A DNA stretch of 24,680 bases from JAAYKS01 sp964479435 (lineage in GTDB: Bacteria; Bacillota; Clostridia; Saccharofermentanales; UBA5734): positions 1 through 24,680 of the forward strand of contig CAYZME010000025.1 of assembly GCA_964479435.1 (NCBI GenBank), in the 5' to 3' direction. The translations under genes were made by a program, and so were the position numbers. Below, in pieces: positions 8,700 through 16,685 of this stretch; the first letter of the stretch is position 1, and each line of letters begins with the position of its first letter. The notes below the pieces were generated by a model. The model saw only the letters and a list, made by a program, of their open reading frames with translations. It was not told where the DNA came from and did not search any database.

Positions 8700-9608
8700 A
8701 TGCCGCTGGTAAAGAAAAGAGGATTCTTTGATCGCTATGACGGCTGGCGCGTGCGCAACGTCGATGCGGTTTTCCGCATCATTCCTTTTGTTTTGCGCAC
8801 CCGCGTGGACGCGCAAAACTTCTTCAGTGAAGACATCCCGATCGACGTGCTGGAAGCGTTCGTCGACGCGCATCGCGAGGCCATCCCCGGCCTCACCGTC
8901 ATGCATGTCTTTATGGCGGCACTGGTGCGCGTGATCTCGCAGCGCCCCTATCTCAACCGCTTCGTGATGTGGAACAAGCTCTACGCCCGCAACGAAATCA
9001 ACATCTCCATCGCCATCAAGCGCTCTTTGTCGGACAAGGGCGAAGAGACCATGATCAAGCCGGTATTCGAACCGCTCGACACGCTGTCCGATGTGGTGCG
9101 CAGAACACAGGCGCAACTGCAGAGCAACAAGCCACTGGATACAAAGAACGATTCCGACCAGGCCTCGCGGCTGATCGGCATGTTTCCTTCCCCCGTCGTG
9201 CGCGTTCTGATCGGCCTGTTGCGGCACACAGACAACATCGGCCTGATGCCCAAACGCATTCACCAGGCCAGCCCCTGGCATTGCAGTGTCTTTTTTACCA
9301 ACGTCGGCTCTCTGGGCATCGGCCCGATCTATCATCATTTGTACGAGTTTGGCAATTGCACGATTTTTGCCGCGATGGGGCGCAAGCAAGTCCGTTACAT
9401 TACGCAAGCGGATGGCGTCACCCGCGCGGAACGCAGCATCGGGCTCAAATTCGTCACCGATGAGCGGGTGTGTGATGGGCACTATTACGCCGTCTCGATG
9501 CGGTTGTTGCGCCGCCTGTTGGCCAATCCCGATTGGCTGTTGGCGGCGCCGTCACGGGTGATTGTCGACGATGGTGTCGACGGGCTGCGGTATGACCGCG
9601 TACAGTAG
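8700..9608 (+). CDS. Stand-alone E2-type acyltransferase-fold protein (2-oxo acid dehydrogenase/CAT superfamily)
   Basis: This 302-residue protein starts at ATG 8700 behind AAAGGAG. It resembles the catalytic domain of dihydrolipoamide acyltransferases (E2) and chloramphenicol acetyltransferases, with features such as the FxTNVGSLGI-type core (SVFFTNVGSLGIGPIYHH) and a C-terminal xDxRxxDG signature. It has no lipoyl or peripheral-subunit-binding domain, and no E1 or E3 gene is nearby, so it is not a normal dehydrogenase-complex subunit. The signature reads TDERVCDGHYY (residues 253-263): the catalytic His of DHRxxDG is replaced by Glu255, while Asp259 and Gly260 are kept and a His follows at 261. 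It may be an acyltransferase with altered chemistry or a non-catalytic binding protein. The substrate is unknown. The downstream peptidase gene begins 27 bases later. Confidence 0.8.
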   Translation: MPLVKKRGFFDRYDGWRVRNVDAVFRIIPFVLRTRVDAQNFFSEDIPIDVLEAFVDAHREAIPGLTVMHVFMAALVRVISQRPYLNRFVMWNKLYARNEINISIAIKRSLSDKGEETMIKPVFEPLDTLSDVVRRTQAQLQSNKPLDTKNDSDQASRLIGMFPSPVVRVLIGLLRHTDNIGLMPKRIHQASPWHCSVFFTNVGSLGIGPIYHHLYEFGNCTIFAAMGRKQVRYITQADGVTRAERSIGLKFVTDERVCDGHYYAVSMRLLRRLLANPDWLLAAPSRVIVDDGVDGLRYDRVQ

Positions 9609-9635
9609 GCGGCGACACGGAGAGGAGAGACGGCG

Positions 9636-10847
9636 ATGCCGGCAACACAAACACAAGAAACCCAATGTACCCCGGAAGCGGCGGTGACGACGCCTGCGGC
9701 GGATTTTACTTTGCGGATTTCCCGCCTGTGTGAGAATCTGCGTCTGGCAGGTGCCGACGCCGCGCTGGTGACCTCCAATGTCAATTTGTTTTATCTGACC
9801 GGCGTGATCGCCGACGCCTACCTGCTGGTGTACGCCGACGGGGAGGCCATTCGCTTTGTCCGCCGCACCGGCGACATCGATCAGCTCCCGCGCGTCCCTG
9901 TGCGCAAACCGGAGGATATCCCCGTGTGGCTGCGCGAACAGGGGCGGGCGCTGCCCGCGCGCGTGCTGCTGGAGGATCAGGACATCTCCGCCGCCGATTG
10001 GCAGCGCCTGTCGGCCTTGTTCGCGGAGACGGTGCCGGGTTCGACGCGCTTGCGCGACTTGCGCGCGGTCAAAACCCCGGGAGAAATCGCGCTGATCCGC
10101 AGAACCGCCGCGCGCCATACCGAATTGTATTTGCGTTTGCCCGACTTGTACCAACCGGGGATGAGCGAGTTGGAGTTTTCCGCGGAGATCGAGAAACAAG
10201 CCCGGCTGAGCGGGCATCTGGGGATTTTTCGCGCGTTTGGCCGCCGCATGGAAATCTTTATGGGTTCGATTTTGTCTGGCGACAACGCCGCGGCGGTTTC
10301 GCCGTTTGATTTTGCCCTGGGCGGCCGCGGACAGCACGCGTCGGTCCCGGTGGGGATGACCGGCGGCCCCATGTCTGCCGGTACGACGGTCATGGTCGAT
10401 GTATCGGGCAACTGGGAAGGCTATTTGACCGACCAGACGCGGGTGTTCTCAATCGGCAACATCCCCGACCCGGCCTATCGGGCGCACGCGGTCGCGTTGG
10501 CGATACAGGCGGAGGTCGTGCGCTTGGCGCGGCCCGGCGCCGCGTGCGGCGCGCTGTACGAGGCGGCGGTGGCGATGGCGGCGGACGCCGGCCTGGGCGA
10601 TCATTTTATGGGCAGCCGGCGGCAGGCCCGTTTTATCGGACACGGGACGGGGATCGAAATCAATGAACCGCCCGTGCTGGCGGCCGGCTCGCGCGTGAAA
10701 TTGCAGGCGGGGCAGGTCCTCGCCATCGAGCCCAAATTTGTCGTCCCGGGTGTCGGTGCCGTCGGCATCGAAAACACCTGGCTGGTGACAGAAACGGGTT
10801 TGGAAAAACTGACCGCGGCGCCGGAAGAGATTTTGCCGCTTACGTGA
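9636..10847 (+). CDS. M24-family metallopeptidase, Xaa-Pro aminopeptidase-like
   Basis: This 403-residue cytoplasmic protein starts at ATG 9636, with AGGAG at 9623-9627. The N-terminal half is a creatinase/prolidase N-domain (about residues 27-160, with the typical VTSNVNLFYLTG). The C-terminal half is a pita-bread M24 domain. All five dinuclear metal ligands are visible: Asp255 (VMVDVSG), Asp266 (LTDQTR), His336 (GHGTG), Glu365 (IEPKF) and Glu379 (GIENTW). Activity is therefore expected, probably removal of a residue from peptides with proline in the second position; which of the Xaa-Pro aminopeptidase or Xaa-Pro dipeptidase activities applies cannot be told. It probably shares transcripts with the E2-like gene 27 bases upstream. 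Its stop codon is 2 bases from the stop of the convergent fucosidase gene. Confidence 0.92.
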   Translation: MPATQTQETQCTPEAAVTTPAADFTLRISRLCENLRLAGADAALVTSNVNLFYLTGVIADAYLLVYADGEAIRFVRRTGDIDQLPRVPVRKPEDIPVWLREQGRALPARVLLEDQDISAADWQRLSALFAETVPGSTRLRDLRAVKTPGEIALIRRTAARHTELYLRLPDLYQPGMSELEFSAEIEKQARLSGHLGIFRAFGRRMEIFMGSILSGDNAAAVSPFDFALGGRGQHASVPVGMTGGPMSAGTTVMVDVSGNWEGYLTDQTRVFSIGNIPDPAYRAHAVALAIQAEVVRLARPGAACGALYEAAVAMAADAGLGDHFMGSRRQARFIGHGTGIEINEPPVLAAGSRVKLQAGQVLAIEPKFVVPGVGAVGIENTWLVTETGLEKLTAAPEEILPLT

Positions 10848-10849
10848 TC

Positions 10850-12337
10850 TCAGGTACCCGTATGCGGTGAGGCGTTCTCACTTTCGATGGCCAGCGCGTT
10901 GACATATTCGGTCGGCAAGTTCGGCGGCAACCGCACCAACAAAACCCCATATTCCTGTTTCCACGCGACATCGCCCGCCCCGAGCAGGCGGACGCGGCGA
11001 ATGGTCTCGCGGCCCAGGCTCTTCATGACGGCCACACGATCCGGCGGCGCGCACATCATGAAGGCGTAGAGGGTGCCGTCTTTGCGGGTGAAACGGAAAT
11101 CGGCGGGGTTCCAGCTGGTTTTTTCTTCCCGGAAGCCCGCCGTCACCGTGACGGTATCGCCTTCGCCGGCGACGCGGTAGGGCCGGGTGTCATAAATCCC
11201 TTCGGCGCACACGTCGAACCAGCCGGCCAGTTTCCGCAAAATGTAGCGCGTCTCGTCGTCGATGGTGCCGTCCGGGCGCTGGAGGATGTTGAGCAGCATC
11301 GAGCCGTTTTTGGCGACAATGTCCACCAGCATCTCGATCAGATGGTCGGGGCGTTTGAACGGCGCCCGGGCGTCATAGAACCAGTTGCCGATGCAGGTGT
11401 CGGTCTGCCAGGGGCGGTCGGCGATGCCGGTGAGCTGGCTTTTTTCAATATCCTGGATACCGACCTGGTAGATCTCGGCACGACGGTCTTTTTGTGTATA
11501 GATGGCGCGGTTTTCACCGTGCTTGCGAATCGACGTATTGTACAGATGGGCCACCACTTCCAGACCGCTGGCATAGGCCGGGTCATCCAGGTTCGCGCGG
11601 CCCGGCCCGTCCAGCCAATGCTCACCAAAGGGCAGCGAACCGTCGGTGTAGAGCAGGTCGGGCTGATAGAGGTCGATCAGTTCTTTCATCACGCGCACCC
11701 AATAGGCGCGAAAAGCCGGGTTGCCGGTGTACCAGGGGCTGGCCTCGGTCGTGCCATCCACGTGCTCATAATTGTCGAAGTAGAAATCCCGCCAGGCTGG
11801 GTCGTTGCCGTCGTACGGGACGCCTTGGTACGGACCATAGCGGTCGCTCATCTTGTTGACACGCCACCAGCTGAACGAAGCCGACAAGTGCTCGGTCAGC
11901 CCGAACGGCAAATGGTACTTGCGCGCCGCCGCGCCCCACAGACCGCAAATATCCTGCAGCGGGCCGACCTCGGCGGCATTCATGCGATTGAGGCGGGAAG
12001 GGTAGTTGAAAAAATGATCGTGGTGCATCGCCTGGGCGACAAAATAACGCGCGCCCGCTCGGTGATACAGCGCCATCAGCGCGTCGGGGTCGAAGCGTTC
12101 GGCCTTCCACAGCGCGCAAATCTCTTTGTATCCGAAACGGGAAGGGTGGCCATAGTGGCGGAGATGGTGCCGGTACTGCGGCGTATCCTGAATGTACATA
12201 TTGCGCGCGTACCAGTCGCCGCACATCGGTACACTCTGTGGGCCCCAGTGGGCCCAGATCCCGAATTTGGCGTTGCGGAACCAGTCGGGGACTTCCACCC
12301 GGGCCAGGGAGTCGAAACGGGGCTCAAAATGTGTCAT
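10850..12337 (-). CDS. GH29 alpha-L-fucosidase
   Basis: This 495-residue glycoside hydrolase family 29 protein starts at the ATG ending at 12337, with GAGGT 6 bases upstream. The N-terminal (beta/alpha)8 barrel shows the family signatures WFRNAKFGIWAHWGPQSVP, DWYARNMY and AMHHDHF. The nucleophile region is QPDLLYTDGSLPF, giving Asp232 as the predicted nucleophile. A beta-sandwich-like C-terminal part with ADFRFTRKDGTLYAFMM follows, as in other GH29 enzymes. There is no signal peptide, so it probably acts in the cytoplasm on imported fucosylated oligosaccharides or glycopeptides. The linkage preference is not predictable here. It is the last gene of the minus-strand cluster, 47 bases after the alcohol dehydrogenase gene, which suggests that released sugar is handled by the neighbouring oxidoreductases. 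Confidence 0.92.
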   Translation of the reverse strand: MTHFEPRFDSLARVEVPDWFRNAKFGIWAHWGPQSVPMCGDWYARNMYIQDTPQYRHHLRHYGHPSRFGYKEICALWKAERFDPDALMALYHRAGARYFVAQAMHHDHFFNYPSRLNRMNAAEVGPLQDICGLWGAAARKYHLPFGLTEHLSASFSWWRVNKMSDRYGPYQGVPYDGNDPAWRDFYFDNYEHVDGTTEASPWYTGNPAFRAYWVRVMKELIDLYQPDLLYTDGSLPFGEHWLDGPGRANLDDPAYASGLEVVAHLYNTSIRKHGENRAIYTQKDRRAEIYQVGIQDIEKSQLTGIADRPWQTDTCIGNWFYDARAPFKRPDHLIEMLVDIVAKNGSMLLNILQRPDGTIDDETRYILRKLAGWFDVCAEGIYDTRPYRVAGEGDTVTVTAGFREEKTSWNPADFRFTRKDGTLYAFMMCAPPDRVAVMKSLGRETIRRVRLLGAGDVAWKQEYGVLLVRLPPNLPTEYVNALAIESENASPHTGT

Positions 12338-12363
12338 CTTCGCACCTCACGTGTGGGTCGGTA

Positions 12364-12377
12364 GCGGCGGCCGCCGC
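12364..12377. repeat. 14-bp perfect palindrome between dehydrogenase and fucosidase genes
   Basis: GCGGCGGCCGCCGC lies in the 47-base gap between the alcohol dehydrogenase stop and the fucosidase start. Being GC-only, it could arise by chance in this genome. It could also form a small stem in the polycistronic mRNA. It lacks the T-run of an intrinsic terminator. Confidence 0.3.
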
Positions 12378-12384
12378 GGCGCCC

Positions 12385-13455
12385 CTATGCGTTTTCCGTA
12401 CCGTCAAAAACAACCGCGACTTTGCCGCAGTCGCCCGCCGCCATCAAAGCGTACGCCTCGCCCGCCCGGTCGAGCGGAAAGCGGTGCGTGATGAGGTCTT
12501 CGGGGTGGAGGCCCCAGCGCGTCAGGCGTTCGACCAGGTCCTCCATCCGCCACAAACTGGTGACCCAGCTGCCGTATATGGTTTTCTGGCCGTGGATGAG
12601 CGCCGGGCTGGGTTCGAAGCAAACGTGGTTGCCTTCGCCAACCAGCGCGATGCGCCCCCATTCCCGCGTCGCCAGAATCGCCAATTCCCGGCCGTCGGGA
12701 TGGGCCGAGCAGTCGATCGCCCGTTCGACGCCGTGGCCGCCGGTCGCGGCCCGGATCGCGGACAAGGTGTCGCTGTCCGGTTTGAGAATGACGTCGGCCA
12801 GACGCAGTTCACGCGCCCGCTCGCGGCGCGCCGCCGACACCTCGACCCCGATCAGCCGGTTGGCGCCCATGGCCCGGGCCAGCATCAGCGCGGCCAGCCC
12901 CACCGGGCCCAACCCCACGACCAGGACCGCGTCGTTGCCCGAGACGCCGATTTTTTCGATCGCTTCATAAACCGTGCCAAAGCCGCAGGCCACCTGCGCG
13001 CCATCGGCGTACGTCAAGGCGTCCGGCAGAGCCACGAGGTCTTTTTCCTCGCACAGGATATAGGGGGCCATCCCCCCGTCCCGCTGCCATCCATACGCGG
13101 CGCGGTAGGGGCTGGTGCAGGAGATCTGGTAGCCCATACGGCAATCATGGCACAGCCCGCACCCGGAGATGTGGTAGACGATGACGCGGTCCCCGGTCTG
13201 GAACCGGCGCAACCCCGGCCCCTGGGCGACGATGCGGCCGCAGGGTTCGTGGCCCGCGATCGTCCCCGGAATGTAGCCCTCAGCCCCCTGGCCGGTGTGT
13301 TCGCGGTAGATGCAGCGGATGTCGCTACCGCAAATCGTCGAGACCATGGTCTGTACCAGCACCTGTCCGTGCCCGGGGGTGGGGATGTCCAGGGTGCGAA
13401 AAGCGACGGTGCCATCGCCGGGCAAAATCGCGCCTTGCATCTGCCGCATGGTCAT
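12385..13455 (-). CDS. Zinc-dependent medium-chain alcohol dehydrogenase
   Basis: This 356-residue MDR-superfamily dehydrogenase starts at the ATG ending at 13455, with AAAGGA upstream; a second in-frame ATG two codons later is an alternative. Catalytic-zinc ligands are visible at Cys42 (TICGSD) and His69-Glu70 (AGHEPCG). The structural-zinc lobe has four cysteines, Cys99, 102, 105 and 113 (GCGLCHDCRMGYQISC). The Rossmann fold carries GLGPVGLAA. It resembles polyol and sugar-alcohol dehydrogenases (threonine dehydrogenase/sorbitol dehydrogenase branch). From context it may oxidise or reduce a sugar or polyol derived from glycosidase action, possibly in series with the adjacent aldo/keto reductase; the substrate is not determined. 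It starts 6 bases after the aldo/keto reductase stop, so the genes are co-transcribed. Confidence 0.93.
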   Translation of the reverse strand: MTMRQMQGAILPGDGTVAFRTLDIPTPGHGQVLVQTMVSTICGSDIRCIYREHTGQGAEGYIPGTIAGHEPCGRIVAQGPGLRRFQTGDRVIVYHISGCGLCHDCRMGYQISCTSPYRAAYGWQRDGGMAPYILCEEKDLVALPDALTYADGAQVACGFGTVYEAIEKIGVSGNDAVLVVGLGPVGLAALMLARAMGANRLIGVEVSAARRERARELRLADVILKPDSDTLSAIRAATGGHGVERAIDCSAHPDGRELAILATREWGRIALVGEGNHVCFEPSPALIHGQKTIYGSWVTSLWRMEDLVERLTRWGLHPEDLITHRFPLDRAGEAYALMAAGDCGKVAVVFDGTENA

Positions 13456-13461
13456 GTGTGA

Positions 13462-14511
13462 TCATCCTTTCTCCGCATACCCGGTCCAGCCGGGGATGGT
13501 TCCGTCTAGGTCCCACAGGTCGAGCCAGCTGTGGGCTCCCGGCCACAAAAACACCTGACCTTTGATCAGGCGGTTGTTGCGCTCGAGGCCGCGCAACGTG
13601 TTCATTTCCCCGATCGACAACGGATCCCGGCACACGGCGTCGAGGTTGGCCCGCAAATGGTCGGGGTGGGTCGACATCGGGATCGGAACCTGTCCGCGCT
13701 GCGCCGCCCATTTGACACACAGGGTGGCCGGATGGATCTGACGCGCCCGGGCGATCGCGACCAGCTCGGGCATTTCGATGTCGACGAGGTCGTCCGGCGT
13801 GCGATCCCGCGCGGGCCGCGCGGGCGAGCCGACGGGACAATAGCCGATGGGCACGATCGCGTGGTCGAGCAGGTACTGATACAGCTCGCCCTGCTGAAAA
13901 CTGGGGTGGAGCTCCATTTCGTTGATGGCCGGCGGAATGCGGGCATCGCGCAACAATAATTCCAATTTGGCGAGGGTCATATTGGATGTGCCGATGTGCC
14001 GGACCCATCCCGCGTCCACTAGGGTCTCCATCGCCTGCCACGTCTCCATAAACGCCTCATGGATATAGGGCCGCGCGTTCGGATTGCGGGTGTCCCCGTC
14101 ACAATTGGGGTCGTGCGCGTTGGGAAAAGGCCAATGCACCAGGTAGGCGTCCAGCTCGTCGACCCCGAGGTCGACGAGCGATTGCTGGCAGGCACGGACC
14201 ACGTCCGCGGGATGATGCCGGTCGTTCCACAGCTTGCTCAAAACAAATAAATCGCCACGCGGGATCCCGCCGGCGATGGCTGTGCGGAGAACGGCGCCGA
14301 TTTCCGGTTCGTTGCCGTAACAGGCCGCGCAATCGACCAGGCGGTAGCCCATGGCCAACGCGTCGGCGACCGCGCGGGCGACCTGCGCCGCGGGCGCATG
14401 GTCCGAGCCAAACGTGCCGACGCCGATCGCCGGCCGCCGGGCGCCTGTGTACAGCCGTTTTTCAGGGACCGGCGGGCGGGACTCGTCCTCTGGTTTTTGC
14501 CGGGATGTCAT
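13462..14511 (-). CDS. Aldo/keto reductase
   Basis: This 349-residue protein has an AKR (beta/alpha)8 barrel. The catalytic tetrad is visible: Asp60 and Tyr65 (YRLVDCAACYGNE), Lys93 (LSKLW) and His126 (YLVHWPFP). IGTSNM, in the place of the family's GVSN motif, and a C-terminal NADP-binding region (PIPMSTHPDHLRANLDA) complete the pattern. The ATG ending at 14511 overlaps the pepF stop as ATGA and has AGGAGG 7 bases upstream inside the pepF 3' end, so translation is probably coupled. It likely reduces an aldehyde, ketone or aldose with NADPH, or runs in reverse on an aldose as some sugar dehydrogenases of this family do. Association with the fucosidase makes a sugar substrate plausible but unproven. 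Confidence 0.93.
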   Translation of the reverse strand: MTSRQKPEDESRPPVPEKRLYTGARRPAIGVGTFGSDHAPAAQVARAVADALAMGYRLVDCAACYGNEPEIGAVLRTAIAGGIPRGDLFVLSKLWNDRHHPADVVRACQQSLVDLGVDELDAYLVHWPFPNAHDPNCDGDTRNPNARPYIHEAFMETWQAMETLVDAGWVRHIGTSNMTLAKLELLLRDARIPPAINEMELHPSFQQGELYQYLLDHAIVPIGYCPVGSPARPARDRTPDDLVDIEMPELVAIARARQIHPATLCVKWAAQRGQVPIPMSTHPDHLRANLDAVCRDPLSIGEMNTLRGLERNNRLIKGQVFLWPGAHSWLDLWDLDGTIPGWTGYAEKG

Positions 14512-16364
14512 GGCTCATCCTCCTGGGCGCGGGGTGCCTGCCGGGCCGCGAGGGCTTCATAACGATCGATGGTTTCGCGGATGGTGTCCAGCGCGGCGCG
14601 CCAGAAGGCCGGGTCGTTGACGTCGATGCCGATGCTGGCGGCGACGCCCGCGACCGAATCGCGCCCGGTCCGTTCCAACAGCTGGTCGTAGAGTGGCACA
14701 AAGGCCGGGCCTTGCTCCCGGTAACGGGCGTACACCCCGCGGCCGAACAACAAGCCAAAGGCGTACGGCCAGTTGTAGAAATTCAAATCGACGGAGTAAT
14801 AATGGCCCTTGCACGCCCACATATATGGGTGCAAGGCGGCGGCATCGAGCCCGTCGCCGTAAGTCGCGTGCTGGGCCGCCAGCATCATTTCGCACAATTG
14901 CCCGGCTTGCAGCCCCCGGGTTTCGCGCGCGGCGATGACCGCGGACTCAAACTGGTAGCGGGAGAGAATGTCGACGATCACTTGCGTGGCCTCGAGCAGC
15001 TGGTGGTCCAGCAAGGCAAAAGCCTCCGCGGCGCCGGCGTCCGCCAGCGCGGCTTGTGACACCAGCGTCTCGTTGAAGATCGAAGCGGTTTCGGCCAACG
15101 GCATGGGGTAGTCGGCCATCAGGATCGACACATCGCGCAGACAATGGCCGTGATACGCGTGCCCCAATTCGTGCGCCAGGGTGGAGACGCTGGAAAAAGA
15201 ACCGTCGAAGTTGGTCAGGATGCGGCTCTGCCGCAAGGGCGGAATCGTGGCGCAAAAAGCGCCGCCGCCTTTGCCGGGGCGCGGGAGCGCGTCAATCCAG
15301 CGGTTGCGAAAGGCATGGTCGACAAAAGCCGACATCTGCGGCGAGAAACGTCCGAGTGTGTCCAGCAAATAGGCGTGGGCCTCTTCGTAAGTGAAACGGC
15401 GTGAGGCCGTGCCGACCGGGGCGAACAGATCGTAAAACGGCAACCCGCCCGTGTGCCCCAACACCCGCGCTTTGGCGCGCAGGTAACGCCGGAAATCCGG
15501 CAGCGATTCGGTCATGGCTGTCAACAGCGCTTCCAGTGTGGCGCGTTCGGTCCGTTGGCCCGCCAGGGTTTCGTCCAGGATCGACGGATAACCTTTCAGC
15601 TCGCTGATGGTCTGGGCCTCGCCTTTGATCGCGCTCAGGCAGGCGGCCAGGGGGATCTCGATCGCCCGATAGGAGGCCAGCTCCGCTTCATACGCGTTTT
15701 TGCGCACCGCGGCCTCGGGGCTGTACGCCATGCCGCGCACTTCCGCCAGCGGCAGAAAGACCGGTTGCCCCTGATGTTCCATTGCCACCAGATGGGTGCC
15801 GTCCAGCAAATCGCGCAATTGCCCAAAGGCCTGCCCGCCGTTCATTTGCAGGCGCAGCACCGTGGGCTCCAGGTCGGGGGGCAGGACGTGCGCGGCCTGC
15901 CGGGCCCGTTCGCGCAAAAAATCCGCGTGCTCCGCCAACAGCGCGTCGCCGCCGATGAGAGCAGGTAAATCCGCGATGTGGCCGACCGCGCGGGCGAGCG
16001 CGGAGTGGATCTGTGTCAACCGGTTTTGTAAAAGCAGGACGCGGTCCAGACAGTCGCGCGCCGCGGCGTGGTTCGCGTCGGTCGCCAGCGTCAGCTGGAT
16101 ATAGGAAATCACACGGTAACAGGGGTCGAGCAGGTGCTGCAAGCGGCGGATCGCCGCGGCGAGTGTGGCTGCTGGCGTGGACGCCTGAGCGTCCACGTTC
16201 GCGAGCGTGTGCGTGTTTGCGTCCGCGTTCGCGTCCGCGATGTGCGTCACAAAGGCCAGCAATTCGTCTGCCCCGGCCTCCGCGCGCTCGAACGTCGCGG
16301 CAAAACGCGGGTCTGAAAACGAGTCGAACAGCGGCGAAAGATCCCATTCGGTCGGCAAAGTCAT
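14508..16364 (-). CDS. pepF: M3-family oligoendopeptidase (PepF-like)
   Basis: This zinc metallopeptidase is about 618 residues long, the usual size for oligoendopeptidase F. The zinc motif is LAHELGHAYHG (His398, Glu399, His402), and the downstream AETASIFNE supplies the third-ligand region near 425. Typical M3/PepF flanks are seen, for example GGGAFCA and the C-terminal YNWPYAFGLLFGRGVY. I prefer the second ATG (ending at 16364): GGAGG lies 7 bases upstream of it but abuts the first ATG (ending at 16370). There is no signal peptide; it is a cytoplasmic enzyme that degrades imported peptides. A low-complexity segment rich in Ala, Asp, Asn and Thr (residues about 45-68) is encoded by repetitive DNA at 16176-16245. 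It is the first gene of the minus-strand cluster. Confidence 0.94.
   Translation of the reverse strand: MTLPTEWDLSPLFDSFSDPRFAATFERAEAGADELLAFVTHIADANADANTHTLANVDAQASTPAATLAAAIRRLQHLLDPCYRVISYIQLTLATDANHAAARDCLDRVLLLQNRLTQIHSALARAVGHIADLPALIGGDALLAEHADFLRERARQAAHVLPPDLEPTVLRLQMNGGQAFGQLRDLLDGTHLVAMEHQGQPVFLPLAEVRGMAYSPEAAVRKNAYEAELASYRAIEIPLAACLSAIKGEAQTISELKGYPSILDETLAGQRTERATLEALLTAMTESLPDFRRYLRAKARVLGHTGGLPFYDLFAPVGTASRRFTYEEAHAYLLDTLGRFSPQMSAFVDHAFRNRWIDALPRPGKGGGAFCATIPPLRQSRILTNFDGSFSSVSTLAHELGHAYHGHCLRDVSILMADYPMPLAETASIFNETLVSQAALADAGAAEAFALLDHQLLEATQVIVDILSRYQFESAVIAARETRGLQAGQLCEMMLAAQHATYGDGLDAAALHPYMWACKGHYYSVDLNFYNWPYAFGLLFGRGVYARYREQGPAFVPLYDQLLERTGRDSVAGVAASIGIDVNDPAFWRAALDTIRETIDRYEALAARQAPRAQEDEP
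16176..16245 (-). repeat. Hairpin plus short tandem repeat within pepF
   Basis: CGTGGACGC (16176-16184) and GCGTCCACG (16189-16197) form a perfect 9-bp stem around a 4-base loop. Next to it, GCGTCCGCG is repeated at 12-base spacing (about 16220-16240) within a tract of GCGT and GCGAGCGTGT-like words. In protein this is the Asp-Ala-Asn-Ala-Asp-Ala-Asn stretch near the PepF N terminus. The period keeps the reading frame. It looks like a local expansion in a tolerant surface loop. Confidence 0.55.
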
Positions 16365-16370
16365 GACCAT

Positions 16371-16685
16371 TCCTCCCCGTGTATCTCGCCGCTCTTTTTT
16401 CGTTGCCCGGAAGTGGAAAATCGAGAGGGCAAGCCTTGTTTTTCAGTGTAACATATGCGGACACGGCCCACGCGAACGCCCGCTTTGGCCGCCTCGCGCG
16501 GCGACAAAGATCCCAGCGGGACGGTTACACCCGTTACAACCCGATCGTTCAGGGGTCGGCACAATGGGAGCAGTACTTTTTTCCGTCCCCGTGGCCGTAT
16601 CGCGCAAAAGCGAAAAATGCCCGGCGTGGGATATAATGATTGCACGCGTTTATATCCGTCCACGCGTGGAGAGGGGGACACGGTG
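16371..16685. promoter_or_regulatory. Divergent regulatory spacer between pepF and the GH43 gene
   Basis: This 315-base spacer has no convincing gene; the open frames through it are GC-driven. It should hold promoters for both the minus-strand pepF cluster and the plus-strand GH43/ABC cluster. On the plus side it has a perfect -10 and palindromes (16629-16670). GTGTAACA occurs at 16446-16453, and TTACACC/TTACAACC form a direct repeat near 16525-16541. The reverse complement of the first, TGTTACAC, could serve as part of a pepF promoter, but I cannot place a convincing -35 for either direction. Confidence 0.5.
16629..16677 (+). promoter_or_regulatory. GH43 promoter: -10 box within an inverted repeat, plus 12-bp palindrome
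   Basis: TATAAT (16632-16637) matches the -10 consensus exactly. It lies inside an inverted repeat with perfect 8-base arms, GGATATAA (16629-16636) and TTATATCC (16650-16657), centres 21 bases apart. Immediately downstream TCCACGCGTGGA (16659-16670) is a perfect 12-base palindrome that runs into the ribosome binding site (GGAGAGG, 16668-16674). CACGCGT also occurs in the spacer at 16643. No consensus -35 is seen. The arrangement is what an operator for a dimeric repressor or activator would look like; the regulator is not identified. Confidence 0.55.

Noticed and set aside
7677..9482. 601-codon open frame on the minus strand
   Set aside because: It is antisense to addA and the E2-like gene, whose protein motifs are unmistakable. 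Its composition (Arg, Ala, Gly, His, Gln) is typical of a GC-rich shadow frame and it has no recognisable domain.
12238..13461. 407-codon plus-strand open frame across the alcohol dehydrogenase gene
   Set aside because: It is antisense to a dehydrogenase with both zinc sites and a Rossmann motif, and it has no domain or RBS of its own.
16368..16370. First ATG of pepF as the start
   Set aside because: GGAGG ends one base before it, too close for initiation. The ATG ending at 16364 has correct spacing.
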